Shown here one piece after another: positions 32,964 to 41,761 of a stretch of 64,000 bases of DNA. Source of the DNA: Sphingobium sp. CECT 9361 (GTDB taxonomy: Bacteria; Pseudomonadota; Alphaproteobacteria; Sphingomonadales; Sphingomonadaceae). The DNA is taken from positions 24,714 through 88,713 of the forward strand of contig NZ_CAKKNC010000019.1 in the NCBI RefSeq assembly GCF_918741285.1. Reading direction: 5' to 3'. Under the pieces are notes generated by a model, which was not told the origin of the DNA, did not search any database, and worked only from the letters and a program-made list of their open reading frames with translations. The stretch's first letter is position 1. The number at the start of each line of letters is the position of its first letter. A program made the translations under genes and the position numbers.

Positions 32964-34001
32964 ATGGCGACACCGACCTTGCACGACCCGAATCCCGATC
33001 ATTACGACGCCGGCGAACGACCCGCATCGAACCTGCCCGTGGTCGTGCCGTCCGAGCCGAGCCTGCCCGACATCCTCGATCGGAAGATCGAGCGCGCCAC
33101 CGCCTACGCGAAGGCCGCGAGATCGGCCGCGACCCGCAAAGCCTATGCCTCCGACTGGGTGATCTTCGCGCAATGGTGCGCGGAGTTGGCGCTGACGCCG
33201 CTGCCGGCATCGCCCGGCCAGGTCGCGACCTTCGCGGCGGACCAGGCCGATGCCGGTCTCAACCCCTCGACGATCGTGCGGCGCGTGGCCGCCATAGGTC
33301 ACTACCACCGCGCGAGCGGCTATCCCGCGCCGACCGCCCAGCCCGACGCCGGCGGACTCGCCGAGGTCATGGCAGGCATCCGCGCGGAGAAGGGCACGCG
33401 AAAGGTCAAGAAGCGGCCGGCGGACGCCGCTGCTCTGCGCAACATGCTGGCCGAGGTGCAAGGCGACGGCTTACGCGCGGTCCGCGACCGGGCGCTGCTC
33501 GCGATCGGCATGGCGGCCGCGCTTCGGCGCTCCGAGCTCGTCGCCCTCGAGTTGGGCCATGTCGGCCTCGTTCCCAAGGGTCTCGAGATCCTGATCGCCC
33601 GGTCCAAGACCGATCAGGACCGCGAAGGCGCGACCATCGCCATTCCGGAAGGAACGAGGATCCGGCCGAAGGCTTTGCTGCTCGAATGGATGGCCGCGGC
33701 CGGCCATACGAGCGGTCCGCTCTTCAGGCGGCTCACGCGCAGCGACCAGCTCACCGACGACCCTATGTCGGACAAGGCCGTCGCGCGTCTCGTCAAGCGC
33801 TATGCGGCGGCGGCGGGATATGACCCCGGCGAGTTCTCGGGTCATTCGCTACGATCAGGCTTCCTGACCGAGGGCGCCGGCCAGGGCGCGACGATCTTCA
33901 AGCTGCAGGAAGTCAGCCGGCACAAGACCGTGCAGATCCTGTCCGAATATGTCCGCGACGCCGATCGCTTCAACAACCACGCCGGAGAGCGCTTCCTGTG
34001 A
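32964..34001 (+). CDS. tyrosine-type site-specific recombinase
   Basis: 345 aa from MATPTLHDP (a longer start at 32910 lies inside the palindromic site). N-terminal SAM-like core-binding domain (RKAYASDWVIFAQWC...). Catalytic residues: R in ALRRSELVAL, K in ARSKTDQ, H-x-x-R in SGHSLRSGF, H in SRHKTVQ, and nucleophile Y in LSEYVRDADRF. All are present, so it is probably active. Its size and dif-like site fit resolvase-like integrases of plasmids and transposons. Its stop overlaps the next gene by 3 nt. Confidence 0.92.
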   Translation: MATPTLHDPNPDHYDAGERPASNLPVVVPSEPSLPDILDRKIERATAYAKAARSAATRKAYASDWVIFAQWCAELALTPLPASPGQVATFAADQADAGLNPSTIVRRVAAIGHYHRASGYPAPTAQPDAGGLAEVMAGIRAEKGTRKVKKRPADAAALRNMLAEVQGDGLRAVRDRALLAIGMAAALRRSELVALELGHVGLVPKGLEILIARSKTDQDREGATIAIPEGTRIRPKALLLEWMAAAGHTSGPLFRRLTRSDQLTDDPMSDKAVARLVKRYAAAAGYDPGEFSGHSLRSGFLTEGAGQGATIFKLQEVSRHKTVQILSEYVRDADRFNNHAGERFL

Positions 34002-34837
34002 TCCTCGCCTTCACCGACCTTCTCATCAAAGCAGGTTGCGAACCTGCCCAGGTCCGCCTCCTACGCCACCAGACCAAGGCTCCGAGCGGACGGACGCCCT
34101 ATGCCTTGTGGCGCGATCGCCTGCCGGCGTTCGAAGAGTACCAGTGTGTGCAGACCAGCGCGAACCGCCCGAACCTCGCCGCTCCGCTTTGGGCGAGCTT
34201 CGTAGTGCCGCCCAGCGGCACGACCCTCTTCGCGGGGCTCTATTCGGCCGAGCGCGTGAGCATGGTCGACAGCAGCTGGATCGATCCGCTTTTCGATCGA
34301 CCCGGCACCGACCTCACCAAGGACAGCCTCGATCGCTACGAAACCTTCCTGACCGACAGGCTGGCCGATTACATCGGCCGCCTGTCGATCGGATGGGGCG
34401 CGGGGACGAGAAGTTGGGTGCAGCGTGCCGACCGCCAGAACAAGGAAATCGTCGAACTCACCCGCGTGTTCAGGGAAGAGGCGTTTCCGGGCTACACGCA
34501 TTTCATAGCACTCGTCTCCGAGGTGGAGACGATGCCGGTGGGCTGGATCGCCGCCCTGCGCGCAGCCCGCGGGATCTACCTCCTCTCTTCTCTGAAGACG
34601 CGGGAGCAATATGTGGGCTCAGCGACCGGCGAGGGCGGATTCCATGCCCGCTGGCTCAACTATGCGGCCGATGGCCACGGCGGCAACATCGGGCTCAAGA
34701 GCAGCGATCCGAGCGACTATCAGGTGAGCATCCTCGAGGTCAGCGGATCCGCGCTAAGCGCCGCTGAGATCATCGCCGTCGAGCAGCTGTGGAAGCGCAA
34801 GCTGCAGAGCCGCGAGATGGGCCTCAACCGAAACTGA
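33998..34837 (+). CDS. GIY-YIG nuclease-domain protein
   Basis: 279 aa starting with a GTG that overlaps the recombinase stop (GTGA), so it is translationally coupled. The C-terminal about 90 residues form a GIY-YIG domain: RGIYLLSSLKTREQYVGSAT, then FHARWLNYA (Arg), EVSG and E in IIAVEQLWKRKL, and SREMGLNRN. The N-terminal about 180 residues are unassigned. Pairing with a recombinase suggests a cut-and-join partner or a mobile cassette; no specific function is known to me. Confidence 0.75.
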   Translation: MILAFTDLLIKAGCEPAQVRLLRHQTKAPSGRTPYALWRDRLPAFEEYQCVQTSANRPNLAAPLWASFVVPPSGTTLFAGLYSAERVSMVDSSWIDPLFDRPGTDLTKDSLDRYETFLTDRLADYIGRLSIGWGAGTRSWVQRADRQNKEIVELTRVFREEAFPGYTHFIALVSEVETMPVGWIAALRAARGIYLLSSLKTREQYVGSATGEGGFHARWLNYAADGHGGNIGLKSSDPSDYQVSILEVSGSALSAAEIIAVEQLWKRKLQSREMGLNRN

Positions 34838-34867
34838 TATCGGTTTGACCGGAAGGCACTGCAGTGA

Positions 34868-35080
34868 TCACGAAAATGGCGCGCTTGCTCTCATCCCAGG
34901 GGATTCGTCCAGCGCATCAAGTCGATCCGTCATCGACAGCAGCCTCATAGCAGCGGCCGCGACCGCTTCGGAGATCGACGGATAGGTTTCCGCTGAGCTC
35001 AGCGATACGCCGCCGGCAAAACTGACCGTCGCCTGATCTCCATTGCCCTTTGGCGTCGCAGAAAGCGTGACATGGGACAT
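34868..35080 (-). CDS. small hypothetical protein
   Basis: 70 aa, MSHVTLSATPKGNGDQATVS..., small and Ala/Ser-rich. A strong GGAGGG lies 8 nt before the ATG, which supports translation. No family recognised. Confidence 0.5.
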   Translation of the reverse strand: MSHVTLSATPKGNGDQATVSFAGGVSLSSAETYPSISEAVAAAAMRLLSMTDRLDALDESPGMRASAPFS

Positions 35081-35374
35081 CCGATTAGCCCTCCGGCCTA
35101 TAACATCCCGAGCCTATATAACACGACAAGCCGCGACTGACGCCTTTCCAATACTAATAGTTGTTCAAATCATCGTACTTGGCGCCGAGGACGACCGTTG
35201 CGTAATTCTCCAATAGACATTGCCGGTTCGGATTGGCTTCCTCCACTCACCTTAACTGCATCGCGGCTACCCGTTCCATTGCTGGCGCGAAAGCGACGGA
35301 AAAGTCCGGATCCAGCGTCAGCACTTTCCGCAGCCCTTGGTCACATTGTTAGTAAAATGCCTGCGGAGCTCCGC
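35081..35374. other. intergenic stretch with no supported gene
   Basis: About 290 nt, locally AT-richer than the tra region. A 73-codon plus-strand frame (35198-35419) has no ribosome-binding site and overlaps the next gene, so it is not called. Confidence 0.4.
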
Positions 35375-35695
35375 TCAGCTGCGGGCGTAGAGCGCGATCG
35401 CCAAAGACATCACAAATAGCGAGAGCCAAATCAGGATTTGCCCGAAAATGTGAAGAACAAGGCCAACCCAAGAGTATCGGCGTTTCAACACCACACCGCT
35501 GCCGACGGCCGTGAAGAACGCGATCACTGCTGGCATCGAGATCGACGGCGGCCGCTTAATGATCGTCTCGAAGATCGGCATTAGGCCGATCGCCATAACC
35601 AACATCCAGGAGAACCCGAACACCAGCGTGTCGGCCAGGTTCAAATGCTCCAGCGTGTTCGGCCGCTGATCCTTCTCCCGGAAGCGCGCTGCCAT
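35375..35695 (-). CDS. small multi-pass membrane protein
   Basis: 106 aa with three predicted transmembrane helices: FGFSWMLVMAIGLMPIF, AVIAFFTAVGSGVVL and VGLVLHIFGQILIWLSLFVM. The N-terminus is charged and cytosolic-looking. It lies beyond the end of the tra operon on the same strand. Function unknown. Confidence 0.6.
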   Translation of the reverse strand: MAARFREKDQRPNTLEHLNLADTLVFGFSWMLVMAIGLMPIFETIIKRPPSISMPAVIAFFTAVGSGVVLKRRYSWVGLVLHIFGQILIWLSLFVMSLAIALYARS

Positions 35696-35769
35696 CAGGA
35701 AATCTCCGCGCTCAACCAGCTTGTTAACAAACCTCGAACGTCGTATGTTTGAGACGTTCGGAGGTTGTT

Positions 35770-35967
35770 ATGCTCGAGCTGGATAATGTCACCTACGCGA
35801 TGACCCGCGATAATGCTGCCGGGCCCATCATCCAGATGGTCGACAATGGCCTTCCCCCGATGGATGTGCCCACCGACGGCAACGCCACGCGGGGCGGCCT
35901 GATCGGCTACGCGATTGCTTACAGCCTCGCGTTCGGAGTGGTCGCTTACTTCATCCTTGCCGTATAA
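35770..35967 (+). CDS. small single-pass membrane protein
   Basis: 65 aa from the ATG at 35770, with a strong GGAGGT 5 nt upstream. Hydrophilic N-terminus, then one C-terminal helix (GYAIAYSLAFGVVAYFILAV). It ends 9 nt from the convergent traG stop. Function unknown. Confidence 0.6.
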   Translation: MLELDNVTYAMTRDNAAGPIIQMVDNGLPPMDVPTDGNATRGGLIGYAIAYSLAFGVVAYFILAV

Positions 35968-35975
35968 CACCGTGA

Positions 35976-38786
35976 TCACTTCCTAAGTTCGGGATCGTTG
36001 AAGAACCCGCGGTTGTGGTCGCGGTGAACCTCCGATTGAACGTCCACGGATCCCTGCGCGCTGCTTGTGCGACTCGCCTGCGCTGCCGCCCTATCGCCCG
36101 CAAGCGACGTCCGTCCCGCTTCGATAATCTCCGCCGCTGCGTCCGAATTTCCGCCGCCCGGTCCCGCGGGGATCCCGCCAACGCCATGCGGACGATATGT
36201 GGCCCTCACATCAGCGGCGCTGCCAATTTCGGTACGATGCACGTCCACTAGATCGGGCGCGTCAATCCGGCCCTGGATCTCTTCACGAATGGTGTCACGC
36301 TTCTCCTGCATCCAACGGGAAATCATCTCCTGCCGCACCGACCGCTGATGATCCGTGAGGTCGGTCGCCCACAATTCGGGCGCGTCCAGACCGGGATTTG
36401 TGGCCTGCTGCTGCCGATACCACTGTGCGAGATCCTGGCTCAGATTTTCACTTAGCTGCATCCCGTGCGTTTCGGCGTAGCTGGCATCGCGGGAGAGTGA
36501 CTGCGACAGTTCCTCGAGCTTCCGTGCCGTCTCCGAGTACGACCTGGCCCTTGCCAGCGCATCTTCGGTGCTGGCCGACGACGAAGACGATTGGGACGCA
36601 CGGCTGAAAACGCCGTCACGCTCGTAAGTGCCATCCGACGAATTTGCGCTGCTACCACTGGCATGTTCGTCGCGAATCCCGCTTGAAGACATGCTAGAAC
36701 TATCAGAGGATCGAACGTCCGACGTCCCGTGACGAAGCTGATCCTGCTGCTGGCCAGATTTACTTATCGATCCGCCAACACCAGGAAGTCTGCCGAGAAC
36801 ACTGCCAAGACGACCCTTCGCGCCGCCGCCGCCGGATCCCCCGAGCCCAGCGTTAAGGCTGCCGGAGACATTGTCGATTGTTCCAGCCGACCGATCATGG
36901 CCTTGTGATACGCTGAGGCTCTGGCCAGTAGACGACCGTTCCTCGAGACCCTGCGAGCTGCTTCCCGTCGTCCGGTCAAACTGATCAATTGACGTGTTGG
37001 CCGACCGGCCACTGCTCGAATCCCACCCCGACGAACGCTCGCTCGACGTTCCGAACGCACTGCGATTGGTATGCGTACTGGTGAGGACGTCGTTCGCCGC
37101 GTTCTCATAGGCCTGCGCCTGCCGGTGCGCCTCGCTGGCCATCTCCCGCCATTCCGCGACCGTGCCGGTATTCATCGTCGGCGTGAAGCCGAGCCGCGAA
37201 ATCGCGCCGCTGGTATCGATGACGTCCTGCCCGTTCCCGAAGCCCGACACCACGGCACCGTTGTCCTGACGCCACCCAAAGCTCGGGCCGCCGCCCATGA
37301 AGCTGGGCGCTGTCGACCACTGATCGCTCTGCCGCATGTTCGACGTCGAATTGGCCCAGCTCACATTGCCGTAGGAGTAATTGCCCGTCGTCTGCTCCAC
37401 AGCCGCCGCTTCGGCGGCATTCTGCGCCGGCGCCAGCATCGACATAGACTGCCCGGCTATCGACATCGCGCCGCGCGCGAGGCCCGCCGCCAAGAAGGGT
37501 ACGCTCATGAGCATGAAGCCGGCGATCGTCGCCGTCTCGCCGTTGACCGCGCCAATGCCGGCATAGCTGCCGAGCGTCACACCACCCGATGCGACCCCGG
37601 CCGCGGCCGATTCCGCCCGCGTCATGCAGATCATGTGCAGGATAACATATAACGGTCCCCATGCGGCGAGATAGAAGAACCCCATCCCATAGCCCTTGAG
37701 CGAACTGACGCCGGTCTGCGGCATCAGGAACAGCGGGAATATGACCGGAAACATCGCAAAGAAGACGACCGTCAGCACGATGTTGAGGATCGGCACCCAC
37801 GCCATCGCCTGTTGGGCGATCGAATTGTAGGTGTTGCGCGCCTGAATATCGGCGCGCGTCTGCGCGAAGGTGTCGATCGCGGCCGATCCGCTCCCGCCGG
37901 CCATGCTGTTGCGAGCCTGCATGAAGGCGTTGATCGCCGTGTTCTGCCGCATCGCCTCGGTGAAGTTGCTCCCCGACCCGGTGAAAGCCGCATTAACGAT
38001 CGGCAGATCGTGCTTGAGCTTGTCGGCCGCCAGCGCGTTGCTCAGCTTCGGATAAAGCTCCTTGCCCCACAGCGGCGCATTCGCCTCGATCATCGGGGTC
38101 CACTGCGCGTCGAGCGCCTGATAGGCCTGTCTGCAGGTAATGATGAAACTTTGGACGGTCCCGTCTCCCTGCCGCTCGAGCCACTCCTGCGAGCGCGCCT
38201 CGGAGCCAGGTCCGATCGCAGCCCAAAGGTCCGTCGAGGTGGCAAGATTGGTCAGTGACTTCTGATAGAGCATCACGTCGCCGAACAGGCACTTCTTGAA
38301 ATGCTCCTCGAGGTTCGTCGAAAACTCAGCGTCGCGGATCACGAAATTGCGCGTCGCATCGAAGAGGCGCGCGCCATAGACCATGCCGTTGGTCGTGTAG
38401 TTCAGCTCGTTCGGCATGACGAAGACCGTCTCCGCCGTTCGTGTGAGCCAATCTCCGACCTGGGTTGTGAAACTCGCCAGAACGCCCAGCCCAAGCGGGA
38501 CATTGTCGACCGTCGCGGGCGCCAGCGAAGGGTTGATCCGGTCGGTCACCTTGACGCTGATCGTCGGAACCATGAGGCAGAGGTAGATGGCGGTCGCTTG
38601 GAGAAACCAGTTCATCCAGGCGCGGAAGTTGAGGGTGAAGGCAACGACAAGCAGCGAGTAGATGAGGCCCATCACCATCACGACGCGGAGGAGGGAACGG
38701 TAGCCCCCTCCCCCCGACCATGCAGCTACGGCATTGAAGGTGTTGACGAGATACTCGCCGCCGCCAACTGTGAAGACCTCCAGCAT
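35976..38786 (-). CDS. traG: F-type T4SS protein TraG
   Basis: 936 aa, almost the same length as F TraG (938 aa). The N-terminal half is a multi-pass inner-membrane part (segments near residues 30-55, 330-355, 370-395, 420-440) needed for pilus assembly. The C-terminal half is Ser/Gly-rich and then coiled-coil (about 640-880), matching the periplasmic mating-pair-stabilisation region. Last gene of the tra operon; traH is 19 nt upstream. Confidence 0.92.
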   Translation of the reverse strand: MLEVFTVGGGEYLVNTFNAVAAWSGGGGYRSLLRVVMVMGLIYSLLVVAFTLNFRAWMNWFLQATAIYLCLMVPTISVKVTDRINPSLAPATVDNVPLGLGVLASFTTQVGDWLTRTAETVFVMPNELNYTTNGMVYGARLFDATRNFVIRDAEFSTNLEEHFKKCLFGDVMLYQKSLTNLATSTDLWAAIGPGSEARSQEWLERQGDGTVQSFIITCRQAYQALDAQWTPMIEANAPLWGKELYPKLSNALAADKLKHDLPIVNAAFTGSGSNFTEAMRQNTAINAFMQARNSMAGGSGSAAIDTFAQTRADIQARNTYNSIAQQAMAWVPILNIVLTVVFFAMFPVIFPLFLMPQTGVSSLKGYGMGFFYLAAWGPLYVILHMICMTRAESAAAGVASGGVTLGSYAGIGAVNGETATIAGFMLMSVPFLAAGLARGAMSIAGQSMSMLAPAQNAAEAAAVEQTTGNYSYGNVSWANSTSNMRQSDQWSTAPSFMGGGPSFGWRQDNGAVVSGFGNGQDVIDTSGAISRLGFTPTMNTGTVAEWREMASEAHRQAQAYENAANDVLTSTHTNRSAFGTSSERSSGWDSSSGRSANTSIDQFDRTTGSSSQGLEERSSTGQSLSVSQGHDRSAGTIDNVSGSLNAGLGGSGGGGAKGRLGSVLGRLPGVGGSISKSGQQQDQLRHGTSDVRSSDSSSMSSSGIRDEHASGSSANSSDGTYERDGVFSRASQSSSSSASTEDALARARSYSETARKLEELSQSLSRDASYAETHGMQLSENLSQDLAQWYRQQQATNPGLDAPELWATDLTDHQRSVRQEMISRWMQEKRDTIREEIQGRIDAPDLVDVHRTEIGSAADVRATYRPHGVGGIPAGPGGGNSDAAAEIIEAGRTSLAGDRAAAQASRTSSAQGSVDVQSEVHRDHNRGFFNDPELRK

Positions 38787-38805
38787 AGCCGTTGCTCCCG
38801 TGCCC

Positions 38806-40275
38806 TTACATCAGGCCCTGTGCGTTGAGACCGCGAGAAAAATTGAGCGCGGACGACATCCCGGGCGTCATTGAGTTTTGAAGTGTGGACTCGAGCATGA
38901 TGCTGCGGTTGATGATCTGCATCGTCACCTGCAGCTTATTGTTCAGCTTCACATCGCGCTGGGCGAACTTGGCCCGGCTCGCGGCGATCTGCTGTTTCCA
39001 CTGCGTCGCGGTTTCCTGATCGAAGGTCTGGTAGTGGACCTTCGCCTGCTCGACGCGGTCAAGCATATTGTCGAGCATCGCAGCCAGAAGGTCGACCGCG
39101 ACGATCTCCGAGAGCGTCTGAATCTCACCGTCGGTCAGCGCATAATGGGCATAGGCCTGCACCGCGAGGATCTTGTAGATAGGCACCGTCGCGAGGTTGA
39201 GAAGCTGCTTTTCGGCCGCATCGAGCGCTGTATCCGTCCGGATCTTGTCGCTCATGGACTTGATCATGGTGCTGATACGGGGCCGAAGCGCCGAGGACGC
39301 CGGCACCGTGAGGGTCTGTTCGCCCACATCGTAGCAATTCTCGTCGTTGCACTTGAGCATCTTGACCGCGGGCGCATCGGCCGTGCCATCGAGCAATGCC
39401 GTCACCACAGCCTCTTCAGCCGGCCCAAACATGACGACCTTGCCGCCTACGCTGGGGTCGGTCGACGGCGTGGTCACGACCGTGCCGACCAGCGTCATGA
39501 TATATTCGGAGAAGGACTGGTCGAACGCGCCAAATTTGGCCGACTTCTTCAGCGCCTCCCAGGTATAGTTGTGGGGTTCGCCCACAAGTTGATCCTTCAT
39601 GGACGCATCGGTGTTGCCGGCGATCGTGCTGTCACGGTGGTTGCCGTTGTTGCAGCCTTGGCGCGATGCCGCCCAGTCGGAGAACACACCCTGACTGTTG
39701 CCAACCGCTTCGCAGATCGTGGAGCGCGTCGTTTCCATCTGTGGCCAGATGCCACCCACGAGCGCCTGCGCCGTTTCGCAGCTCGAGATGTTCATCTGGT
39801 TGAGGAGCTGCGCCTTCTGGCTGAACTCATCCATGACCTTGCCGATCTCGGGCGACACGGAATCGATCGCCAGCTTGAAGGCGAACCCCAGCGCATTGTT
39901 GGCCGTCGCCTTCAGCATCGCGACGATTTCCGAGGCGTTGATGAACGAGAAGCTGCCGCTGAACAGGTCGATGCCGCCGCACCCGGCGCGCGCGCTCGGA
40001 AGCTGCAGGTTGAAGGGCGACACGCTTTTCTGCGGGAAGCGCGTCCAGACGTTGCCGAGCGAATAGTAGCCCGCCGACTGACCCTGGAACGCAGTTGGCC
40101 CGGTCACATTTGCAGCGCCGCCGGCGTCGTTGAAGAACCCGTTCATTTCCGACGCGACGTCGGCATGCGCGACACCGACCAGCGCGAAATGCGACGCTGC
40201 CACCAGGCTCAAGCACCCTGCTGCTTGCCGGAGAAATTTGCGGCCTCTGCCGCTTCTGCGATCCTGTTCCATCAA
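38806..40275 (-). CDS. traH: F-type T4SS protein TraH
   Basis: 489 aa with a signal peptide (SLVAASHFALVGVAHADV). TraH signatures: MNGFFNDAGGAANVTGPTAF, GCGGIDLFSGSFSFINASE and the QMNISSCETAQALVGGIWPQ region. Outer-membrane-associated pilus-assembly protein acting with TraF and TraW. Cysteine pairs imply disulfides. Overlaps traF by 4 nt. Confidence 0.93.
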   Translation of the reverse strand: MMEQDRRSGRGRKFLRQAAGCLSLVAASHFALVGVAHADVASEMNGFFNDAGGAANVTGPTAFQGQSAGYYSLGNVWTRFPQKSVSPFNLQLPSARAGCGGIDLFSGSFSFINASEIVAMLKATANNALGFAFKLAIDSVSPEIGKVMDEFSQKAQLLNQMNISSCETAQALVGGIWPQMETTRSTICEAVGNSQGVFSDWAASRQGCNNGNHRDSTIAGNTDASMKDQLVGEPHNYTWEALKKSAKFGAFDQSFSEYIMTLVGTVVTTPSTDPSVGGKVVMFGPAEEAVVTALLDGTADAPAVKMLKCNDENCYDVGEQTLTVPASSALRPRISTMIKSMSDKIRTDTALDAAEKQLLNLATVPIYKILAVQAYAHYALTDGEIQTLSEIVAVDLLAAMLDNMLDRVEQAKVHYQTFDQETATQWKQQIAASRAKFAQRDVKLNNKLQVTMQIINRSIMLESTLQNSMTPGMSSALNFSRGLNAQGLM

Positions 40276-41132
40276 TAGTCGCTCCCAACCTTGGTGTTGG
40301 TCAACATGAAGATCCGATCCATGATCTCATCAGCGCTCAGCACGCCGTACCCTACCGGGATCGTCCGCTTGGTCTGGGTATCGAACAGCACCAGCGCCGG
40401 CGTCTGGTTACCCGGCACGCCCATTCGCGCCCGCTGACCGGAGTCGACCACATAGTTGGGGAATTCGCGGTTCGGACCACCGTCCATCGAGACCGCCATC
40501 ACCGCCATGCGATGACTGTCGGCGACCGATCTGAGGATCGGAGCAAACAGCTCGCACGCGCCGCAACTCTGCGCATAGAAATAGAAGAGGCCGTAGCGCT
40601 GGCTGAGGTTCGTCAGGACGGCATCGCGATCAGCCTTGCGGTTGTCGAGCCAGGCACGCTTGCCGATCGTCGAGACCGGCCGCTGCAGCGTGTAGTCGAG
40701 ATCCGGGTTCTGCCAAAGCGCGCGCTGCCAAGTGTCTGAGAAGGTCGAGGCGCGATCGAGCTGCTCGCGCTGGAAACGGACATAGGCGATCACGTTCTCC
40801 TCGGACGGCTCCAATATGGCGCGGGCCTTCAGTTCGTCGAGTTGCTTGGTAATCGCCGCCATCCGCTCGGCCGCGACCAGCCCGGCGCGTTCCAACTCGC
40901 CCAGGATGATCGCCGGGGCCTGCCGGGCCTGTTCCTTCGCCGCCGGCGGCTTCGGCTTGGCACAATAGAACCATTGGCCGAGCTTGCGCTCGCCACAATA
41001 GAAATCATCCCCACTCCCACCACGTTCGAGGGAGTCGCTGGATGCGGAAGCATCCTGGGCCTGAAGCGGTGCCGCCGGCCCGATCGGCGACAAAGCCAGG
41101 AGCAGCATCGACAGCTTAGCGAGTTTGGACAT
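40272..41132 (-). CDS. traF: F-type T4SS protein TraF with thioredoxin-like CxxC
   Basis: 286 aa from MSKLAKLSMLLLALSPIGPA (signal peptide). Thioredoxin-fold C-terminal domain with FYFYAQSCGACELFAPIL, so a CGAC active-site motif is kept, then NQTPALVLFD carrying the cis-Pro. F plasmid TraF is a thioredoxin-fold protein without CxxC, so this version may be redox-active. Works with TraH and TraW in outer-membrane pilus assembly. Confidence 0.9.
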   Translation of the reverse strand: MSKLAKLSMLLLALSPIGPAAPLQAQDASASSDSLERGGSGDDFYCGERKLGQWFYCAKPKPPAAKEQARQAPAIILGELERAGLVAAERMAAITKQLDELKARAILEPSEENVIAYVRFQREQLDRASTFSDTWQRALWQNPDLDYTLQRPVSTIGKRAWLDNRKADRDAVLTNLSQRYGLFYFYAQSCGACELFAPILRSVADSHRMAVMAVSMDGGPNREFPNYVVDSGQRARMGVPGNQTPALVLFDTQTKRTIPVGYGVLSADEIMDRIFMLTNTKVGSDY

Positions 41133-41382
41133 CGCTTGTCGTCCTTTCGTCGGTTGCGTCCGCGGCGATGGATCTGGGCGCGGAATGGGTGGGGCGATCG
41201 CTGGCCGGAGATGGTCCTTTCCAGATCGCGTAGTGCAAGCAGCAGTCGAGGCCATTCGCGGGCGACGACGAGCCGCAGGGGAGAGCGCTCGGGATAGAGG
41301 TTGGTGGCGAGCCGGGCGCCATCTGCGGCACCGGCGCGCCCACTAACAGGATGATTGCGGGTTCAAAGATCGACATTGCCAC
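41116..41382 (-). CDS. hypothetical small protein between traF and its upstream gene
   Basis: 88 aa, MSIFEPAIILLVGAPVPQM near the start (one weak hydrophobic stretch), then Ser/Pro-rich. It overlaps both neighbours by about 20 nt and fills the gap between them. GGGGGAG lies upstream of a GTG/ATG pair. It may be spurious; kept because no other gene covers the gap. Confidence 0.3.
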   Translation of the reverse strand: MAMSIFEPAIILLVGAPVPQMAPGSPPTSIPSALPCGSSSPANGLDCCLHYAIWKGPSPASDRPTHSAPRSIAADATDERTTSDVQTR

Positions 41383-41761
41383 TGTCCAGCTCCCCCTTGG
41401 TTAGCCGAAGGACGGACATCATCAGCGCCACGTCGATCAGCCGCGTACCGTGGTCGAGCATCCTGATAATGCCGTTCATGAGCGGGCGTGCCGCTTCCCG
41501 GCCTTCGTTGCTGGCCTTCAGCCGGTCGGCGACCGGAATCAGCCATCCCCGTTCGACCATGTCCGCCACTGGTCCGGCTGCGTCCTGCGGCGGGATGGCA
41601 CATTCGAACCAGCCCGCCAGGACCTTACAGAGTTCCTCAATCCGCATGGGCTGTTCGGCGCGATAGATGCACAGGAAGCTCGCGAGCTGGAACACCGTCA
41701 TGTCCCAGCCGCATGGCGAACCGCCGCCTGACGAGAGCAGGTCATTTGCCGTGGAGATCAT
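41363..41761 (-). CDS. conserved-looking hypothetical in the tra operon
   Basis: 132 aa soluble protein. FQLASFLCIYRAEQPMRIEELCKVL followed by the VADMVERGWLIPVADRL segment has the spacing of a winged-helix fold, but this is only a guess. Overlaps the traN end by 20 nt. Not recognised from F tra operons. Confidence 0.5.
   Translation of the reverse strand: MISTANDLLSSGGGSPCGWDMTVFQLASFLCIYRAEQPMRIEELCKVLAGWFECAIPPQDAAGPVADMVERGWLIPVADRLKASNEGREAARPLMNGIIRMLDHGTRLIDVALMMSVLRLTKGELDSGNVDL

Noticed and set aside
35198..35419. 73-codon plus-strand frame
   Set aside because: No ribosome-binding site, no family, overlaps the membrane-protein gene.
38878..40278. 466-codon plus-strand frame opposite traH
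   Set aside because: Shadow of traH; His/Arg/Asp-rich without domain features.
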